Shown here: positions 1 through 7,915 of the stretch, piece by piece
Layout: the number at the start of each line of letters is the position of its first letter
Position numbering within the stretch: position 1 is the first letter of the stretch
Assembly (NCBI RefSeq): GCF_009858175.1
Contig: NZ_CP047393.1
Span: 2,232,001-2,296,000, forward strand
Reading direction: 5' to 3'
Origin: Pontibacillus sp. HMF3514
GTDB taxonomy: Bacteria; Bacillota; Bacilli; Bacillales; BH030062
DNA: 64,000 nt
The notes under the pieces: generated by a model
The model's database searches: none
Told to the model about the DNA's origin: nothing
The model's input: only the letters and a program-made list of their open reading frames with translations
Program-made: the position numbers and the translations under genes

Positions 1-270
1 TGGTGATGGGATTGGTGCACTACAATCGTTAAAACGTTTCACTCCCCATGCGAAGTAAGGCAGTAAACCAGCGAATGTGTTTTCACATCCACATAACAGC
101 ATGAATGGAATTGTATCTGCTCCGTTTCCGCCTGTTGGTGATACAAGGTCACGAATTGATTGTTCACAAGAACCGCTATCACAGCAGTTGTTATCTACCG
201 CATCCTGAGCATCTGCAATACGACGGACTTTGTCACACACACATTGCTCTCTTTTGCATTTACAACTCAT
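1..270 (-). CDS. Spore coat protein, CotY/CotZ family (C-terminus off the window)
   Basis: The 90 visible codons start MSCKCKREQCVC and continue with a second Cys pair (NNCCDSGSC), then a segment ending in PFMLLCGCEN and FAGLLPYFAWG. This Cys-rich start and the LLCGC core are typical of the CotY/CotZ/ExsY coat or exosporium proteins, which self-assemble into disulfide-linked lattices on the spore surface. The start follows an AAAGGAG ribosome site about 8 nt upstream. The gene runs off the left edge, so CotY and CotZ cannot be told apart. It is the clearest evidence that the organism makes endospores. Confidence 0.85.
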   Translation of the reverse strand, partial: MSCKCKREQCVCDKVRRIADAQDAVDNNCCDSGSCEQSIRDLVSPTGGNGADTIPFMLLCGCENTFAGLLPYFAWGVKRFNDCSAPIPSP

Positions 271-418
271 CTTTTCACAACTCCTTTAATTAAATTACCC
301 GTAGGTAATAACAGAGTATGTGATGTAACTAATTTAGTATGGGGGTTTGTCTCTAGTAGGTTTAATTGTACATTTGTCCATGAGAAAGATTCACTAGTTT
401 TCTGAAAGAATACTCACC

Positions 419-916
419 CTATGATTGATCTCGTACATAAACATGTTCACAGTGGATTGCATCTCCTAATGTAATAATCCCATAAGAGTAATATGGTAAC
501 TTTCTTTTATCTGTTAACGAACCAGGATTAAACAAAAGCGTTTTATTATACCAACGAGTAAGTGGTAAATGAGAGTGACCAAAAATGATCATATCAACCT
601 GTTCTTCATGAAATGCTTCTATTACACGCTTTTCTGTTGTTTTCTTTTCACCATGACCATGTACAACACCAATACGATATCCTTCAAATTCTAAAATGAT
701 CTTATCTTCCATAAGCTCCTTTATATCTTCTCCATCAACATTTCCATAAACTCCATAGACTTCAGCATAACTCGATAATTCATTATATAAATCACTCGTG
801 CTCCAATCTCCAGCATGTATAATAACGTTGGTATCCTTAAAATCTTCCACTACTGCTTGAGGTAATGTTTTCCCCTTTTTAGTCATATGTGTATCTGAAA
901 TAACAACGATCTTCAT
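419..916 (-). CDS. Metallophosphoesterase, YsnB/MJ0936 type
   Basis: A 165-residue single-domain calcineurin-like phosphoesterase. The metal-binding motifs appear in order: SDTH near residue 8, HAGDW near 35, GNVDG near 60, HGHG near 85, GHSH near 114 and NPGS near 130. Family members hydrolyse phosphodiester or phosphomonoester bonds using two divalent metals; the cellular substrate is usually unknown. Length and motif order match B. subtilis YsnB. It starts downstream of AGGAGTGGGG and is transcribed towards the coat gene. The fold call is firm; the physiological role is not visible. Confidence 0.85.
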   Translation of the reverse strand: MKIVVISDTHMTKKGKTLPQAVVEDFKDTNVIIHAGDWSTSDLYNELSSYAEVYGVYGNVDGEDIKELMEDKIILEFEGYRIGVVHGHGEKKTTEKRVIEAFHEEQVDMIIFGHSHLPLTRWYNKTLLFNPGSLTDKRKLPYYSYGIITLGDAIHCEHVYVRDQS

Positions 917-1000
917 GACCTACCCCACTCCTATTACATAATTCTAAAACTTTTCTTGAATTGATTGGTTTTCTTCATAATGAAAAAGGAAATATAATTA

Positions 1001-1618
1001 ATGATTACATTAAAAACTTTCCTACCGATTTCGAAAGGATTGAGAAACATAACAACACTTTACTTAGTTAGACATGGTGAAACAGATTGGAATAGACAAA
1101 AAAGATTACAAGGACAAGAAGACATACCCTTGAATGAATTAGGTGGTATTCATTTGAAAAATGAATACTGGGATGCCATTGTCGCAAGCCCCTTATCAAG
1201 AGCATATGAGACAGCGGAAATTATTCAAAGTCACTTAGAACAAACGGTTTCTATTCATACGATCGATGAGTTTAAGGAGCGCGCTTTTGGAGAAGCTTCT
1301 GGTTTAACTTTTCAAGAATTACATGAGAAATATCCTAATCGCAACTACTCTGGCCAAGAAGAATGGGAAGATTTTAAAACAAGAGTTTTCAGCGGACTTG
1401 AGCAAATCCAGACTAATTTTAAGGGTAAAAAGATTCTTTTAGTCGCTCATGGAGCCGTTATCAATTGCATGTTAAGCGTTCTATCTAATGGTGAAGTAGG
1501 CTCTGGAAAAACAAAACTCATTAATGCGTGTATAAGTCATTTAGAAAACATCGATGATATGTGGAACATCAGAAGCTACAACGAGACCAGCCATCTTTCT
1601 CAATTTCAATCGCATTAG
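1001..1618 (+). CDS. Histidine phosphatase family protein (PhoE/YhfR-like)
   Basis: The protein has the phosphoglycerate-mutase-type catalytic motif LVRHGETDWN near residue 24, a conserved acidic segment (FKERAFGEASG) near 90 and the second catalytic His in LVAHGAVIN near 150. The C-terminus (NACISHLE, then SYNETSH) resembles B. subtilis PhoE (YhfR), a broad-specificity phosphatase. The annotated ATG follows AAAAAGGAAAT at 985-993. Relatives begin almost directly at TTLYLVRHGE, so the first 16 residues are an extension. An AAAGGA 9 nt before an ATA codon (ATA ACA ACA) lies at the expected start position. The true start is therefore uncertain. Confidence 0.85.
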   Translation: MITLKTFLPISKGLRNITTLYLVRHGETDWNRQKRLQGQEDIPLNELGGIHLKNEYWDAIVASPLSRAYETAEIIQSHLEQTVSIHTIDEFKERAFGEASGLTFQELHEKYPNRNYSGQEEWEDFKTRVFSGLEQIQTNFKGKKILLVAHGAVINCMLSVLSNGEVGSGKTKLINACISHLENIDDMWNIRSYNETSHLSQFQSH

Positions 1619-1639
1619 CATGAAGAGAGGATGAATTAT

Positions 1640-2086
1640 ATGAAAAGGATGATTGTAATCCTTTTGAGTGTAGTCATGATTTCGATTCCCTTAGGCTGCA
1701 GTGTTCAATCTCAACAACCATTTTCTAAAATGGAGATTACCAAGGCTGATCAAAACATTAAACAGTTTATTGACCAGGTACAGGATAAAGGAGTTTACTT
1801 ATTTGGTGATAAGCTTGATTCGGACCAATATTATGTATTGTTAGACGGAGTTGATCGAAATAACACGGAAGAACCCATTTACTTTACTGACGTTTACACG
1901 AAGATCAAAGATGAAACCTTAAATATATTTTATTCCGAAACGACTAAACGTCAAAATGGTGATAAACAACTCCTATTTAAAATTGATAAAAACCAATTCA
2001 AAGATGATTACGATAACATTAAACTTTTTAAAAACAACGAAGGAATCGCATTCACCTCTATTGTCGTTCAAGGCAATACGCCTTAA
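1640..2086 (+). CDS. Predicted lipoprotein of unknown function
   Basis: The start was set at the second Met because AGAGAGG sits 9 nt before it, whereas the first ATG at 1631 directly abuts that site. The product has a type II signal peptide: Met-Lys-Arg, a hydrophobic stretch, then the lipobox IPLGC near residue 20. The mature part is about 125 residues, polar and acidic, and is likely membrane-anchored outside the cell. I recognise no domain. It follows the phosphatase gene by about 20 nt, so the two may be cotranscribed, and it is closed by a clear terminator. Confidence 0.75.
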   Translation: MKRMIVILLSVVMISIPLGCSVQSQQPFSKMEITKADQNIKQFIDQVQDKGVYLFGDKLDSDQYYVLLDGVDRNNTEEPIYFTDVYTKIKDETLNIFYSETTKRQNGDKQLLFKIDKNQFKDDYDNIKLFKNNEGIAFTSIVVQGNTP

Positions 2087-2093
2087 TCTCCAT

Positions 2094-2129
2094 TCACACA
2101 TTGCTGAATTCAGTAATGTGTTCTTTTTT
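2094..2129 (+). terminator. Rho-independent terminator
   Basis: ACACATT and AATGTGT form the outer stem around the palindrome CTGAATTCAG, followed by TCTTTTTT. It ends the phosphatase-lipoprotein transcript. Confidence 0.8.
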
Positions 2130-2184
2130 GTATTAAAATTACCTTTTTATCAAAAACTAAACAAAAACAAGGAGGTTATCGCTC

Positions 2185-2436
2185 ATGTCACAACCCTATT
2201 TATGTCCAAGCTGTAAAACAAACCGTACAAGATTTAACCTGATTGAGCAGGTTGCAAAACCAATCAAAATGGATCCTCAAACGGGTGAAACAGTGGAAGA
2301 GTACACGAATGATAACTTAAGTCCGATGCATATGAAATACAATGGGAGTGATTTACGTGTTCAATGCGCTGCGTGTGGTGTTATTGAAGATGAAATCACG
2401 TTTATCAAACGAGCTCAGTTAAATCAAAGTGTTTAA
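2185..2436 (+). CDS. Small zinc-ribbon-like protein of unknown function
   Basis: An 83-residue protein with CPSC near residue 8 and CAAC near 65, the two CxxC knuckles expected of a zinc ribbon, separated by an acidic central segment. No catalytic motif is visible. The start follows a strong AAGGAGGTTATCGCTC ribosome site. It lies between two terminators, so it is probably a one-gene transcript. Metal binding is inferred from the cysteine spacing only. Confidence 0.75.
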   Translation: MSQPYLCPSCKTNRTRFNLIEQVAKPIKMDPQTGETVEEYTNDNLSPMHMKYNGSDLRVQCAACGVIEDEITFIKRAQLNQSV

Positions 2437-2446
2437 ATGAACTTTG

Positions 2447-2479
2447 AGGTGGCGTTCTCCAACGTCACCTTCTCTTTTT
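2447..2479 (+). terminator. Rho-independent terminator
   Basis: A ten-pair stem (AGGTGGCGTT / AACGTCACCT) with loop CTCC is followed by TCTCTTTTT. Confidence 0.85.
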
Positions 2480-2581
2480 GCCTCCCCCCATCTCTTCTAC
2501 CTTTATCCCTTCTCTTTTCTATCAACTCCCGCTATATGCTAGAATAAAAATATATCATTTATGAGAAAGGAAGTTCATAAT

Positions 2582-2941
2582 ATGAAACAACTTGTGTTTA
2601 TTGAAACTGGAATGGGCGTGGATGTACACGGTCAAAACGTAACAAAAGCATCAGTACGCGCTATTAAAGATGCCATACATACAAACTCCATGCCAGGAAT
2701 CCGATCCATTTTACCTGAGCAATCCTTAGATAACATGAAAGTAAACATTAAGCTCGCTGTTCCATGTGATAAAGAATTATTAGACTATGATGAAATCAAA
2801 CAGGCTATTCCCTATGGTCAAAAATCAGTAGAAGTCATGGACGGTGGCATGCTGACGACAAGTGGTATAGAACTAAAAGATAAAGAAGATAAAAATGACC
2901 TGATGTATATCGTCAATGCTTCTGTTGAAGTTGGTTACTAA
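2582..2941 (+). CDS. Lin0512 family protein
   Basis: The 119-residue product begins MKQLVFIETGMGVDVHGQNV and contains GIRSILPEQS and a C-terminal NASVEVGY. This matches the conserved Lin0512 family (about 110-120 residues, Firmicutes and some other bacteria), which has no established function. The start was placed at 2582 because AAAGGAAG precedes that ATG by 8 nt; an in-frame ATG at 2561 lies upstream of the ribosome site. It stands alone between the zinc-ribbon gene and yvbH. Confidence 0.8.
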   Translation: MKQLVFIETGMGVDVHGQNVTKASVRAIKDAIHTNSMPGIRSILPEQSLDNMKVNIKLAVPCDKELLDYDEIKQAIPYGQKSVEVMDGGMLTTSGIELKDKEDKNDLMYIVNASVEVGY

Positions 2942-3021
2942 AAATCCTACATATTTGGGATTTTAGAACTTACAGATTTTGATAAAATGACTTCGTACCT
3001 GAAACTGAAAGGAATGATACC

Positions 3022-3636
3022 ATGTTTAAGAAAGTTGCATCTGATGCACTCGGTTTAAGTGATGTCGGTAAAGTCATAAAGCGAGAGGATTTTGATAAAG
3101 TTGATGCTGATGACTATGTCATGCACGAAGATGATGAACAAATCTTCTTTCTAATAAAATCTCAAGCTGATGAATATTGCTTTACAAATAAAGCACTAAT
3201 ACATGTAGACGGAGAAAGTGCTGCAAGTAAAAAACGTACACTCCATCGCTATGACTATTACAGACATACTATTTCTAATGTTGAACTTGAAACTGCTGGA
3301 ACGGTCGATATTGATGTTGAAATCAAGTTCTCTTTAGGAAACACGCAGTTCTCCATTGATGTACACAAAAATCATTTGGAAGAGTTAAAAGACCTTTATA
3401 AGGCTCTATTAAAAATTGCTGAAATTGAGCGAGATAATGATATTTATCTTAATTTCTCGAAACAAAGCATTGATTATGCATCAAATACACTAAACCGTAC
3501 GGAGGCTACTGAATCTAGCCTGTCTGAGGAATTCAAAGCTATAAATCAGCATGCTTTCTCATGGTTAATGGAAAACAAAGAAAAGTACACTGTAAAAGAC
3601 TTCGGTTATGTATTCCAACGTTATATTAATAACTAA
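3022..3636 (+). CDS. yvbH: YvbH-like protein with bacterial PH domain
   Basis: The 204 residues match B. subtilis YvbH from end to end as I remember it: start MFKKVASDALGLSDVG, the KVDADDYVMHED block, LETAGTVDIDVEIKF in the middle, end QRYINN. The N-terminal 120 residues form a bacterial pleckstrin-homology-like domain; the rest is the helical YvbH-type oligomerisation region. Function is unknown; no signal peptide or membrane segment is seen. The ribosome site is AAAGGAATG. A strong terminator follows at once, so it looks monocistronic. Confidence 0.85.
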   Translation: MFKKVASDALGLSDVGKVIKREDFDKVDADDYVMHEDDEQIFFLIKSQADEYCFTNKALIHVDGESAASKKRTLHRYDYYRHTISNVELETAGTVDIDVEIKFSLGNTQFSIDVHKNHLEELKDLYKALLKIAEIERDNDIYLNFSKQSIDYASNTLNRTEATESSLSEEFKAINQHAFSWLMENKEKYTVKDFGYVFQRYINN

Positions 3637-3646
3637 AACACCTATG

Positions 3647-3677
3647 ATCCTGGTCCTTTAAAGGACCAGGATTTTTT
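3647..3677 (+). terminator. Rho-independent terminator of yvbH
   Basis: Near-perfect inverted repeat ATCCTGGTCC / GGACCAGGAT with loop TTTAAA, followed by TTTTTT. Confidence 0.95.
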
Positions 3678-3694
3678 ATACCTTTAATATATGG

Positions 3695-3722
3695 TTGACT
3701 TTTAATGTGTATATGTTATGAT
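3695..3722 (+). promoter_or_regulatory. Sigma-A-type promoter into a gene-free stretch
   Basis: TTGACT at 3695-3700 and TATGAT at 3717-3722 are 16 nt apart, close to consensus. Predicted start is near 3730. No credible ORF on this strand follows; the next stop signal is the hairpin at 4029. Confidence 0.6.
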
Positions 3723-3729
3723 AGTTTTT

Positions 3730-4060
3730 AGTGCTTTTAAACGAGGAACGTTAAAGGCATGGATAAAACCCGGTATTAAAGAATATTCATATTGAACTTT
3801 TTACGGTAAAATCATCTGGCATCCTGTGAAAACATTGAAATGTTCCTTATTTTCACTGGCACGACCGAGGAGTCGTAAGGATGAAAGAGAGGTAGGGCTT
3901 TCATTATTTAAGGTTTTCTTAGCGAAGCACAGAGATCTACCGCGGCAGCAATAAATAGATAGCGGAGACAACCGCTTATAAATAAGAACAAACATGATTT
4001 GAAGTAAAACCATATGAATGAACAATAAGGCGAATCCGTTTATCGGGTTCGCCTTTTCCA
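3730..4060 (+). ncRNA. Candidate non-coding RNA ending in a terminator
   Basis: About 330 nt lie between the promoter above and a hairpin at 4029-4053 (GGCGAATCCG / CGGGTTCGCC, loop TTTAT) followed by TTTT and then TTTTTT. Internal complementary arms include ACGAC/GTCGT (3861-3876), GATGAAAG/CTTTCAT (about 3880-3904), ATCTA/TAGAT (3935-3960) and AGCGG/CCGCT (3961-3976). There is no ribosome site with an ORF on this strand. I compared it from memory with RNase P, tmRNA, 6S, SRP RNA, T-box, SAM, lysine and c-di-GMP elements and found no match. An 86-codon ORF on the other strand has no family resemblance. Confidence 0.35.
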
Positions 4061-4073
4061 ATTTTTTAAGATC

Positions 4074-4796
4074 TTAATGTTCTATAGAGGGTACATTCTT
4101 GGGCTTATATTCTTTTAAAGAAACAAATAACTCATCTTTTTCATTTAGTGATGCAAAGAATACTCTTTTCACATCAGGTACATGTTGCTTCGTTAACTCT
4201 TCTCTTAACCATGATTCATCTCTTCGCATATGTCGCAATAGGTTATATTGAATTTCTCCATCTAAAATAACAGGTATGTCATAATTGTGCTGAGGAACTT
4301 GAACATTCAAATCCTCTCGAATAACCCCTTCTTTTAAAGGATTTAACCGAACAGACATCTTACCATTAGCCTCAATGATCGCCATCTCCACATCATTTAT
4401 ATTAAAAACATCTTTTTCTCGAAGCATCTGTAGAATATTATCAATGGAGTAATTAATTCTTTTTAAGTTTTTCATGAGGAATTGACCATTGTATAAGACA
4501 ATAGTGGGTTCAAATGTGAATAACCTTCCAATTTTTCTGTTATTCATTTTTAGAAATATAATGAATTTCTGTAAAAGAGCAATAGATATAATAGCAACTA
4601 CGGTATGAATATGATTAATTTTGGGGTCTGCGATATCTGCTCCAACAACAGACCCTAATACAAGTACTACAAGAAAATCAAAGACAGGAAGTTCTCCAAT
4701 AGATCGTTTTCCCATAAATAACCCCATCATAAGCAGCAAGGGTAAAATGGTTACAATCCTTCCTAATACAACTAGAGAATCCGTTAATTGTGACAT
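4074..4796 (-). CDS. DUF421/YetF family membrane protein
   Basis: The 240-residue product has three N-terminal transmembrane helices (about 10-28, 36-55, 62-80), then the soluble YetF domain with VLYNGQFL, INYSIDNILQMLREKD, VEMAIIEANGKMSV and VILDGEI. This is the usual DUF421 plan shared by B. subtilis YetF, YdfS, YrbG and relatives, some of which are found with spore-membrane proteins. The precise function is unknown. It starts after AGGAGTGG and lies between two look-alike GGCGAA hairpins. It is convergent with the candidate ncRNA. Confidence 0.85.
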   Translation of the reverse strand: MSQLTDSLVVLGRIVTILPLLLMMGLFMGKRSIGELPVFDFLVVLVLGSVVGADIADPKINHIHTVVAIISIALLQKFIIFLKMNNRKIGRLFTFEPTIVLYNGQFLMKNLKRINYSIDNILQMLREKDVFNINDVEMAIIEANGKMSVRLNPLKEGVIREDLNVQVPQHNYDIPVILDGEIQYNLLRHMRRDESWLREELTKQHVPDVKRVFFASLNEKDELFVSLKEYKPKNVPSIEH

Positions 4797-4833
4797 TTAA
4801 ATTCCACTCCTGTTTCGAACAAATTATAATGCT

Positions 4834-4872
4834 AAAAAGGCGAATCAGTTTGGGATAGTGATTCGCCTTTTT
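4834..4872. terminator. Bidirectional terminator
   Basis: AAAAAGGCGAATCA pairs perfectly with TGATTCGCCTTTTT across an 11-nt loop, giving a T-run on either strand. It ends the small gene at 4879-5040. Confidence 0.9.
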
Positions 4873-4878
4873 CAATTA

Positions 4879-5040
4879 TTATTTATTAAATTTAGAGACA
4901 TCTAAAGCAATTGTGTTATTGTTATTGTATTGCTCTGCAAGACGTTCTGCTTCTTCTGCTTTTTCTTCCTCAACATGTTGCCCTGAGTATGACTCAACTC
5001 GATCTTCATTCATTTCCTTTACTTCACGGTCCCTCTGCAT
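4879..5040 (-). CDS. Small acidic hypothetical protein (53 aa)
   Basis: The ORF encodes MQRDREVKEMNEDRVESYSG, then a Glu/Ala-rich helical stretch (EEEKAEEAERLAEQ), an Asn run and the end LDVSKFNK. It is highly charged and without Cys. The start follows GGGGGTC by 9 nt. A perfect bidirectional terminator begins just after the stop, which supports a real transcript end. It resembles the many short hydrophilic proteins of sporulating bacilli, but I cannot place it in a named family. Confidence 0.65.
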   Translation of the reverse strand: MQRDREVKEMNEDRVESYSGQHVEEEKAEEAERLAEQYNNNNTIALDVSKFNK

Positions 5041-5054
5041 AATCGTTGACCCCC

Positions 5055-5333
5055 TTACCCTTTCATTTTCTGCATGACCTTTTCCATCTCATTGACTAAG
5101 GTAGCTACTTCATCAGTTTGTAGTGGAACAGGTAGTTGATCATTTAGAATCATCGTACATATTTCTCCTTTTTGCTGTTGAGATTGTAAATATTGAGAAA
5201 GTGCTTCTAATTGCTCCTGATCAAAAACTGACGTTGTATTCAAATGTTTGATATTTGTCAATACAAATTCATGGTCTTCATTTACATGACCACTCATCAT
5301 ATTTCCATTAAATTCGTCCATCTCACTTCCCAC
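5055..5333 (-). CDS. Hypothetical protein (about 92 aa)
   Basis: A small soluble acidic protein, probably helical in its C-terminal half (LVNEMEKVMQKMKG). It contains LTNIKHLNT and DQEQLEALSQYLQSQQ. No domain is recognised. The reported start is GTG; an ATG five codons in (GGAAGTGAG before it) is equally possible. It lies 14 nt upstream of the 53-aa gene and may share a transcript with it. Confidence 0.6.
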   Translation of the reverse strand: MGSEMDEFNGNMMSGHVNEDHEFVLTNIKHLNTTSVFDQEQLEALSQYLQSQQQKGEICTMILNDQLPVPLQTDEVATLVNEMEKVMQKMKG

Positions 5334-5390
5334 TTTCCTACCTAGTAATATCTTTAGTTTGGCATAGGGGTTACTTATCTATTCACATAC

Positions 5391-5430
5391 AAAAGGTGCG
5401 GATACACATTATGTATTCGCACCTTTTGTA
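5391..5430. terminator. Bidirectional terminator downstream of liaR
   Basis: AAAAGGTGCG...ATACA / TGTAT...CGCACCTTTT with loop CATTA; T-runs on both strands. It closes the lia operon on the minus strand. Confidence 0.9.
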
Positions 5431-5440
5431 ATCCTTTATT

Positions 5441-6073
5441 TTAGTTCACTAAGTCATGTTTAAAAGCATAAATGACAGCTTGTGTCCGATCATGCACCTC
5501 AAGCTTTCCAAGTACATTACTAACATGAACTTTGACTGTTTTCATGGCTATATAGAGTTCATCGGCAATTTCTTGGTTTGATTTTCCTTCCGTCATCAGC
5601 TTTAATACTTCTTTCTCTCTTTCCGTTAAATCCTCATGAAGATCATTAGCTGGCTTTGTTCTCATTTTATTCATGATTTTCCCAGTTACTTCAGGCTCTA
5701 AAATGGATTGGCCTTTAAACGTTGCGCGGATTGCGGCTGCAATTTCATTTGCCTTGGAGGTCTTTAACATATAGCTTGTTGCCCCCGCTTCAAGAGCTGG
5801 ATACACTTTTTCATCATCCAGGAAGCTCGTTACCACAATAATTTTTGCTTCTGGCCATTTTTGAACGATTTCTTTCGTGGCTTCAATTCCATCCATATGA
5901 TCCATCACCAAATCCATTAATATGATATCCGGTTTATGCTCAAGGGCTAAATCAACCGCTTCCCGTCCATCATCTGCCTCTGCAATCACTTCGATATCGG
6001 ATTGAGAAGATAAGTATGCTGAAACACCAATTCGAACCATTTCATGATCATCTGCGAAAAGTACTCTAATCAT
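5441..6073 (-). CDS. liaR: LiaR-like response regulator, NarL/FixJ family
   Basis: Receiver domain at residues 1-120 with acidic pair ADDHE, phospho-acceptor Asp in IILMDLVMD, switch VVTSF and Lys in MLKTS. A LuxR-type helix-turn-helix follows at about 145-205 (LTEREKEVLKLMTEG, then MKTVKVHVSNVLGKL). It is the output regulator of the envelope-stress two-component system encoded with it. Start was set at 6073: AAGGATGGTG lies 6 nt upstream, and the ORF overlaps the end of liaS by 8 nt, indicating translational coupling. Last gene of the operon, followed by a terminator. Confidence 0.92.
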   Translation of the reverse strand: MIRVLFADDHEMVRIGVSAYLSSQSDIEVIAEADDGREAVDLALEHKPDIILMDLVMDHMDGIEATKEIVQKWPEAKIIVVTSFLDDEKVYPALEAGATSYMLKTSKANEIAAAIRATFKGQSILEPEVTGKIMNKMRTKPANDLHEDLTEREKEVLKLMTEGKSNQEIADELYIAMKTVKVHVSNVLGKLEVHDRTQAVIYAFKHDLVN

Positions 6074-7106
6074 CTTGATCACCATCCTTTGCTCGGTATG
6101 GAATTTTGACTTCCAATCGTGTTCCTTGATTCTTTACGCTTATGACCTTTAACGTTCCTCCAACCTCTAAGGCTCGTTCATTCATGTTTTGTAATCCATA
6201 AGAACTTGTTTTTTCTTCCTCTATATTAAAACCCACACCATCATCCATGACGCGCATAATGATCATATCATCACGTTCAATTAACATAGCATTTAAACTG
6301 TTGGCTTTTGCATGTCGAAGTGTATTTGAGACAGCTTCTTGAAGAATTCGAAAAAGCTGATCTTCTATGCCCTTATCAGCATTTAGGTCTTCAATTTTCC
6401 AATCAATCTCGATCGGAACCTTCTGGGTTAACTCAACAAGTAACTCTTCCATCCCCTCTCTCAGGGACTTCCCTTTTAAGGCAGCTGGTCTTAAGTGAAG
6501 CAATAATGCTCTCATTTCTAATTGTGACTGTTGAATCATTTTCTCCACCATATCCAGTTGTTTTTGTATGGCTGTGTTTTTTGCTTCATTTGAATCATTC
6601 ACTGCTGACATCATCATCGAAGCTGCAAATAATTGCTGACTTACGGAGTCATGAAGCTCTCGAGCTAATCGATTTCGTTCTTGAATCACAACCTCTTGAA
6701 GGCTTTGTTCTCGTTCATGAGCTCGTTCGGTAGCCAGCTTTTGTGACAATTCAGCTTGCTGTTTAAGTTTGTTTTCAAGCTTCTTCAACTGTTCCTGTAA
6801 ATAAAAGAACTCATGATAAGATTCACCCATGTCATTTGAGAGCTTTTGTCCCTTGATTAGTTCATCTAAGCGGTAACTAATTTTATATACACGATTTTTC
6901 CAGAACCACCCATAAATAGCACCACCAATTAAACCTCCACCTAATGAAACAGATACAACAAATAACCAATAAGGTATATCAAACGTTTCTTCACTCCATA
7001 TATCTGTAAATTGCTCAAGAGGAAACGTTAGAAAAGTGCCCGCTAACAAAAATGAAGTGAGGACAAATGAAAAAAGTAACCCAACTAGTGCCTGACGTAA
7101 TATCAT
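6066..7106 (-). CDS. liaS: LiaS-like sensor histidine kinase
   Basis: Two transmembrane helices (about 7-27 and 46-66) enclose a short extracellular loop of about 20 residues, as in intramembrane-sensing kinases. A cytoplasmic coiled coil (90-130) leads to the HisKA_3 motif RLARELHDSVSQQLFA, with phospho-His near 152, and an ATPase domain with QEAVSNTLRHA and DDGVGF. Family knowledge: LiaS senses lipid-II-cycle antibiotics and other envelope stress under the control of LiaF. It overlaps liaF by 4 nt (ATGA) and liaR by 8 nt. Confidence 0.92.
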   Translation of the reverse strand: MILRQALVGLLFSFVLTSFLLAGTFLTFPLEQFTDIWSEETFDIPYWLFVVSVSLGGGLIGGAIYGWFWKNRVYKISYRLDELIKGQKLSNDMGESYHEFFYLQEQLKKLENKLKQQAELSQKLATERAHEREQSLQEVVIQERNRLARELHDSVSQQLFAASMMMSAVNDSNEAKNTAIQKQLDMVEKMIQQSQLEMRALLLHLRPAALKGKSLREGMEELLVELTQKVPIEIDWKIEDLNADKGIEDQLFRILQEAVSNTLRHAKANSLNAMLIERDDMIIMRVMDDGVGFNIEEEKTSSYGLQNMNERALEVGGTLKVISVKNQGTRLEVKIPYRAKDGDQDD

Positions 7107-7834
7107 ATCCGCTTCACCTCTATGTTTCCGGACATTAAAGAGGTGATAATTTTGACTCGGGGCTTATCACTTGAGTAATGTGCTGTTTGATACGATAACT
7201 GGTGATTCCACAAATTCATGTGATATTGCCCAAGAATATTTGCTCTTCCTATTAAGGAACTATGTTGTATGCTCACTTCTATTTCGTATGGAACATAAAT
7301 TTCAATGTTCCCTATAAAATGTCTAATGGAAATAAATGAATGATCAGGTAAAACCGTATTACTCAAGTCTAATACACGATCTCCAAAGGTTCCTTGAATA
7401 TTTACATCATGCCATTCATAGGCACTCTCACTAGTAATTTGGTCTCCCCATATTCGCTGTTGCATAAAAGGTTTCATTTCAAGCAAAGCTTCCGTATTTT
7501 CTGATCCACTCCAATTGTGTTCTGGCACTTGCCAATTGATCGGTTCTTTTGTGGATTTATAATATTCTCGTAAGATAAGGATAAGTCCGATAATAATAAT
7601 AAATCGTACGGCCATCATATTTATAATCGTAAAGGATAAAAAGACAATACCTATCCAAAAAAGAATTTTCCCAAGTGAACGATGAAAATTTCTCCACCCA
7701 AAATAAACCATAATCCCAAAGATAACGACTGAAAAAATGAGCACCTTATTATAGAAAACGACCTCGATTATAAGGAGGATTACCCCAATCATGAGGATCC
7801 AATTGATGTTATTTGTGCTGATTCTATTGAACAT
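7103..7834 (-). CDS. liaF: LiaF-like membrane regulator
   Basis: The 243-residue product has about four N-terminal transmembrane helices (to about residue 100) and a C-terminal soluble LiaF/YvqF domain (QRIWGDQI, VNIQGTFGDRVLDLSNT, HFIGNIEIYVPYEIEVSI, GNIEVKR). In bacilli LiaF inhibits LiaS in unstressed cells. The start at 7834 follows GGGGGAG by 7 nt; the longer ORF (to 7903) begins inside the upstream terminator hairpin. It overlaps liaS by 4 nt. Confidence 0.9.
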   Translation of the reverse strand: MFNRISTNNINWILMIGVILLIIEVVFYNKVLIFSVVIFGIMVYFGWRNFHRSLGKILFWIGIVFLSFTIINMMAVRFIIIIGLILILREYYKSTKEPINWQVPEHNWSGSENTEALLEMKPFMQQRIWGDQITSESAYEWHDVNIQGTFGDRVLDLSNTVLPDHSFISIRHFIGNIEIYVPYEIEVSIQHSSLIGRANILGQYHMNLWNHQLSYQTAHYSSDKPRVKIITSLMSGNIEVKRI

Positions 7835-7868
7835 GGTGGCACTCCCCCTTTGTTTAATATGTAAGTGC

Positions 7869-7897
7869 AAAAAGACGCAGCTAATCTGCGCCTTTTT
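7869..7897 (-). terminator. Intercistronic terminator between liaH and liaF
   Basis: On the minus strand AAAAAGGCGCAG pairs with CTGCGTCTTTTT around a 5-nt loop. It lies in the 81-nt gap between liaH and liaF, so it probably lets liaI-liaH be expressed well above liaFSR. The arrangement parallels the B. subtilis lia locus. Confidence 0.8.
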
Positions 7898-7915
7898 AAG
7901 CATAGCATATTTCTT

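Noticed and set aside
3935-3960. T-box leader suggested by ACCGCGG near 3940
   Set aside because: The UGG preceding ACCGCG that pairs with the tRNA end is absent, and no synthetase or amino-acid gene follows on the plus strand.
3801-4061. 86-codon minus-strand ORF
   Set aside because: No ribosome site, no family resemblance, and it runs through the terminator hairpin; the opposite strand has a promoter and terminator.
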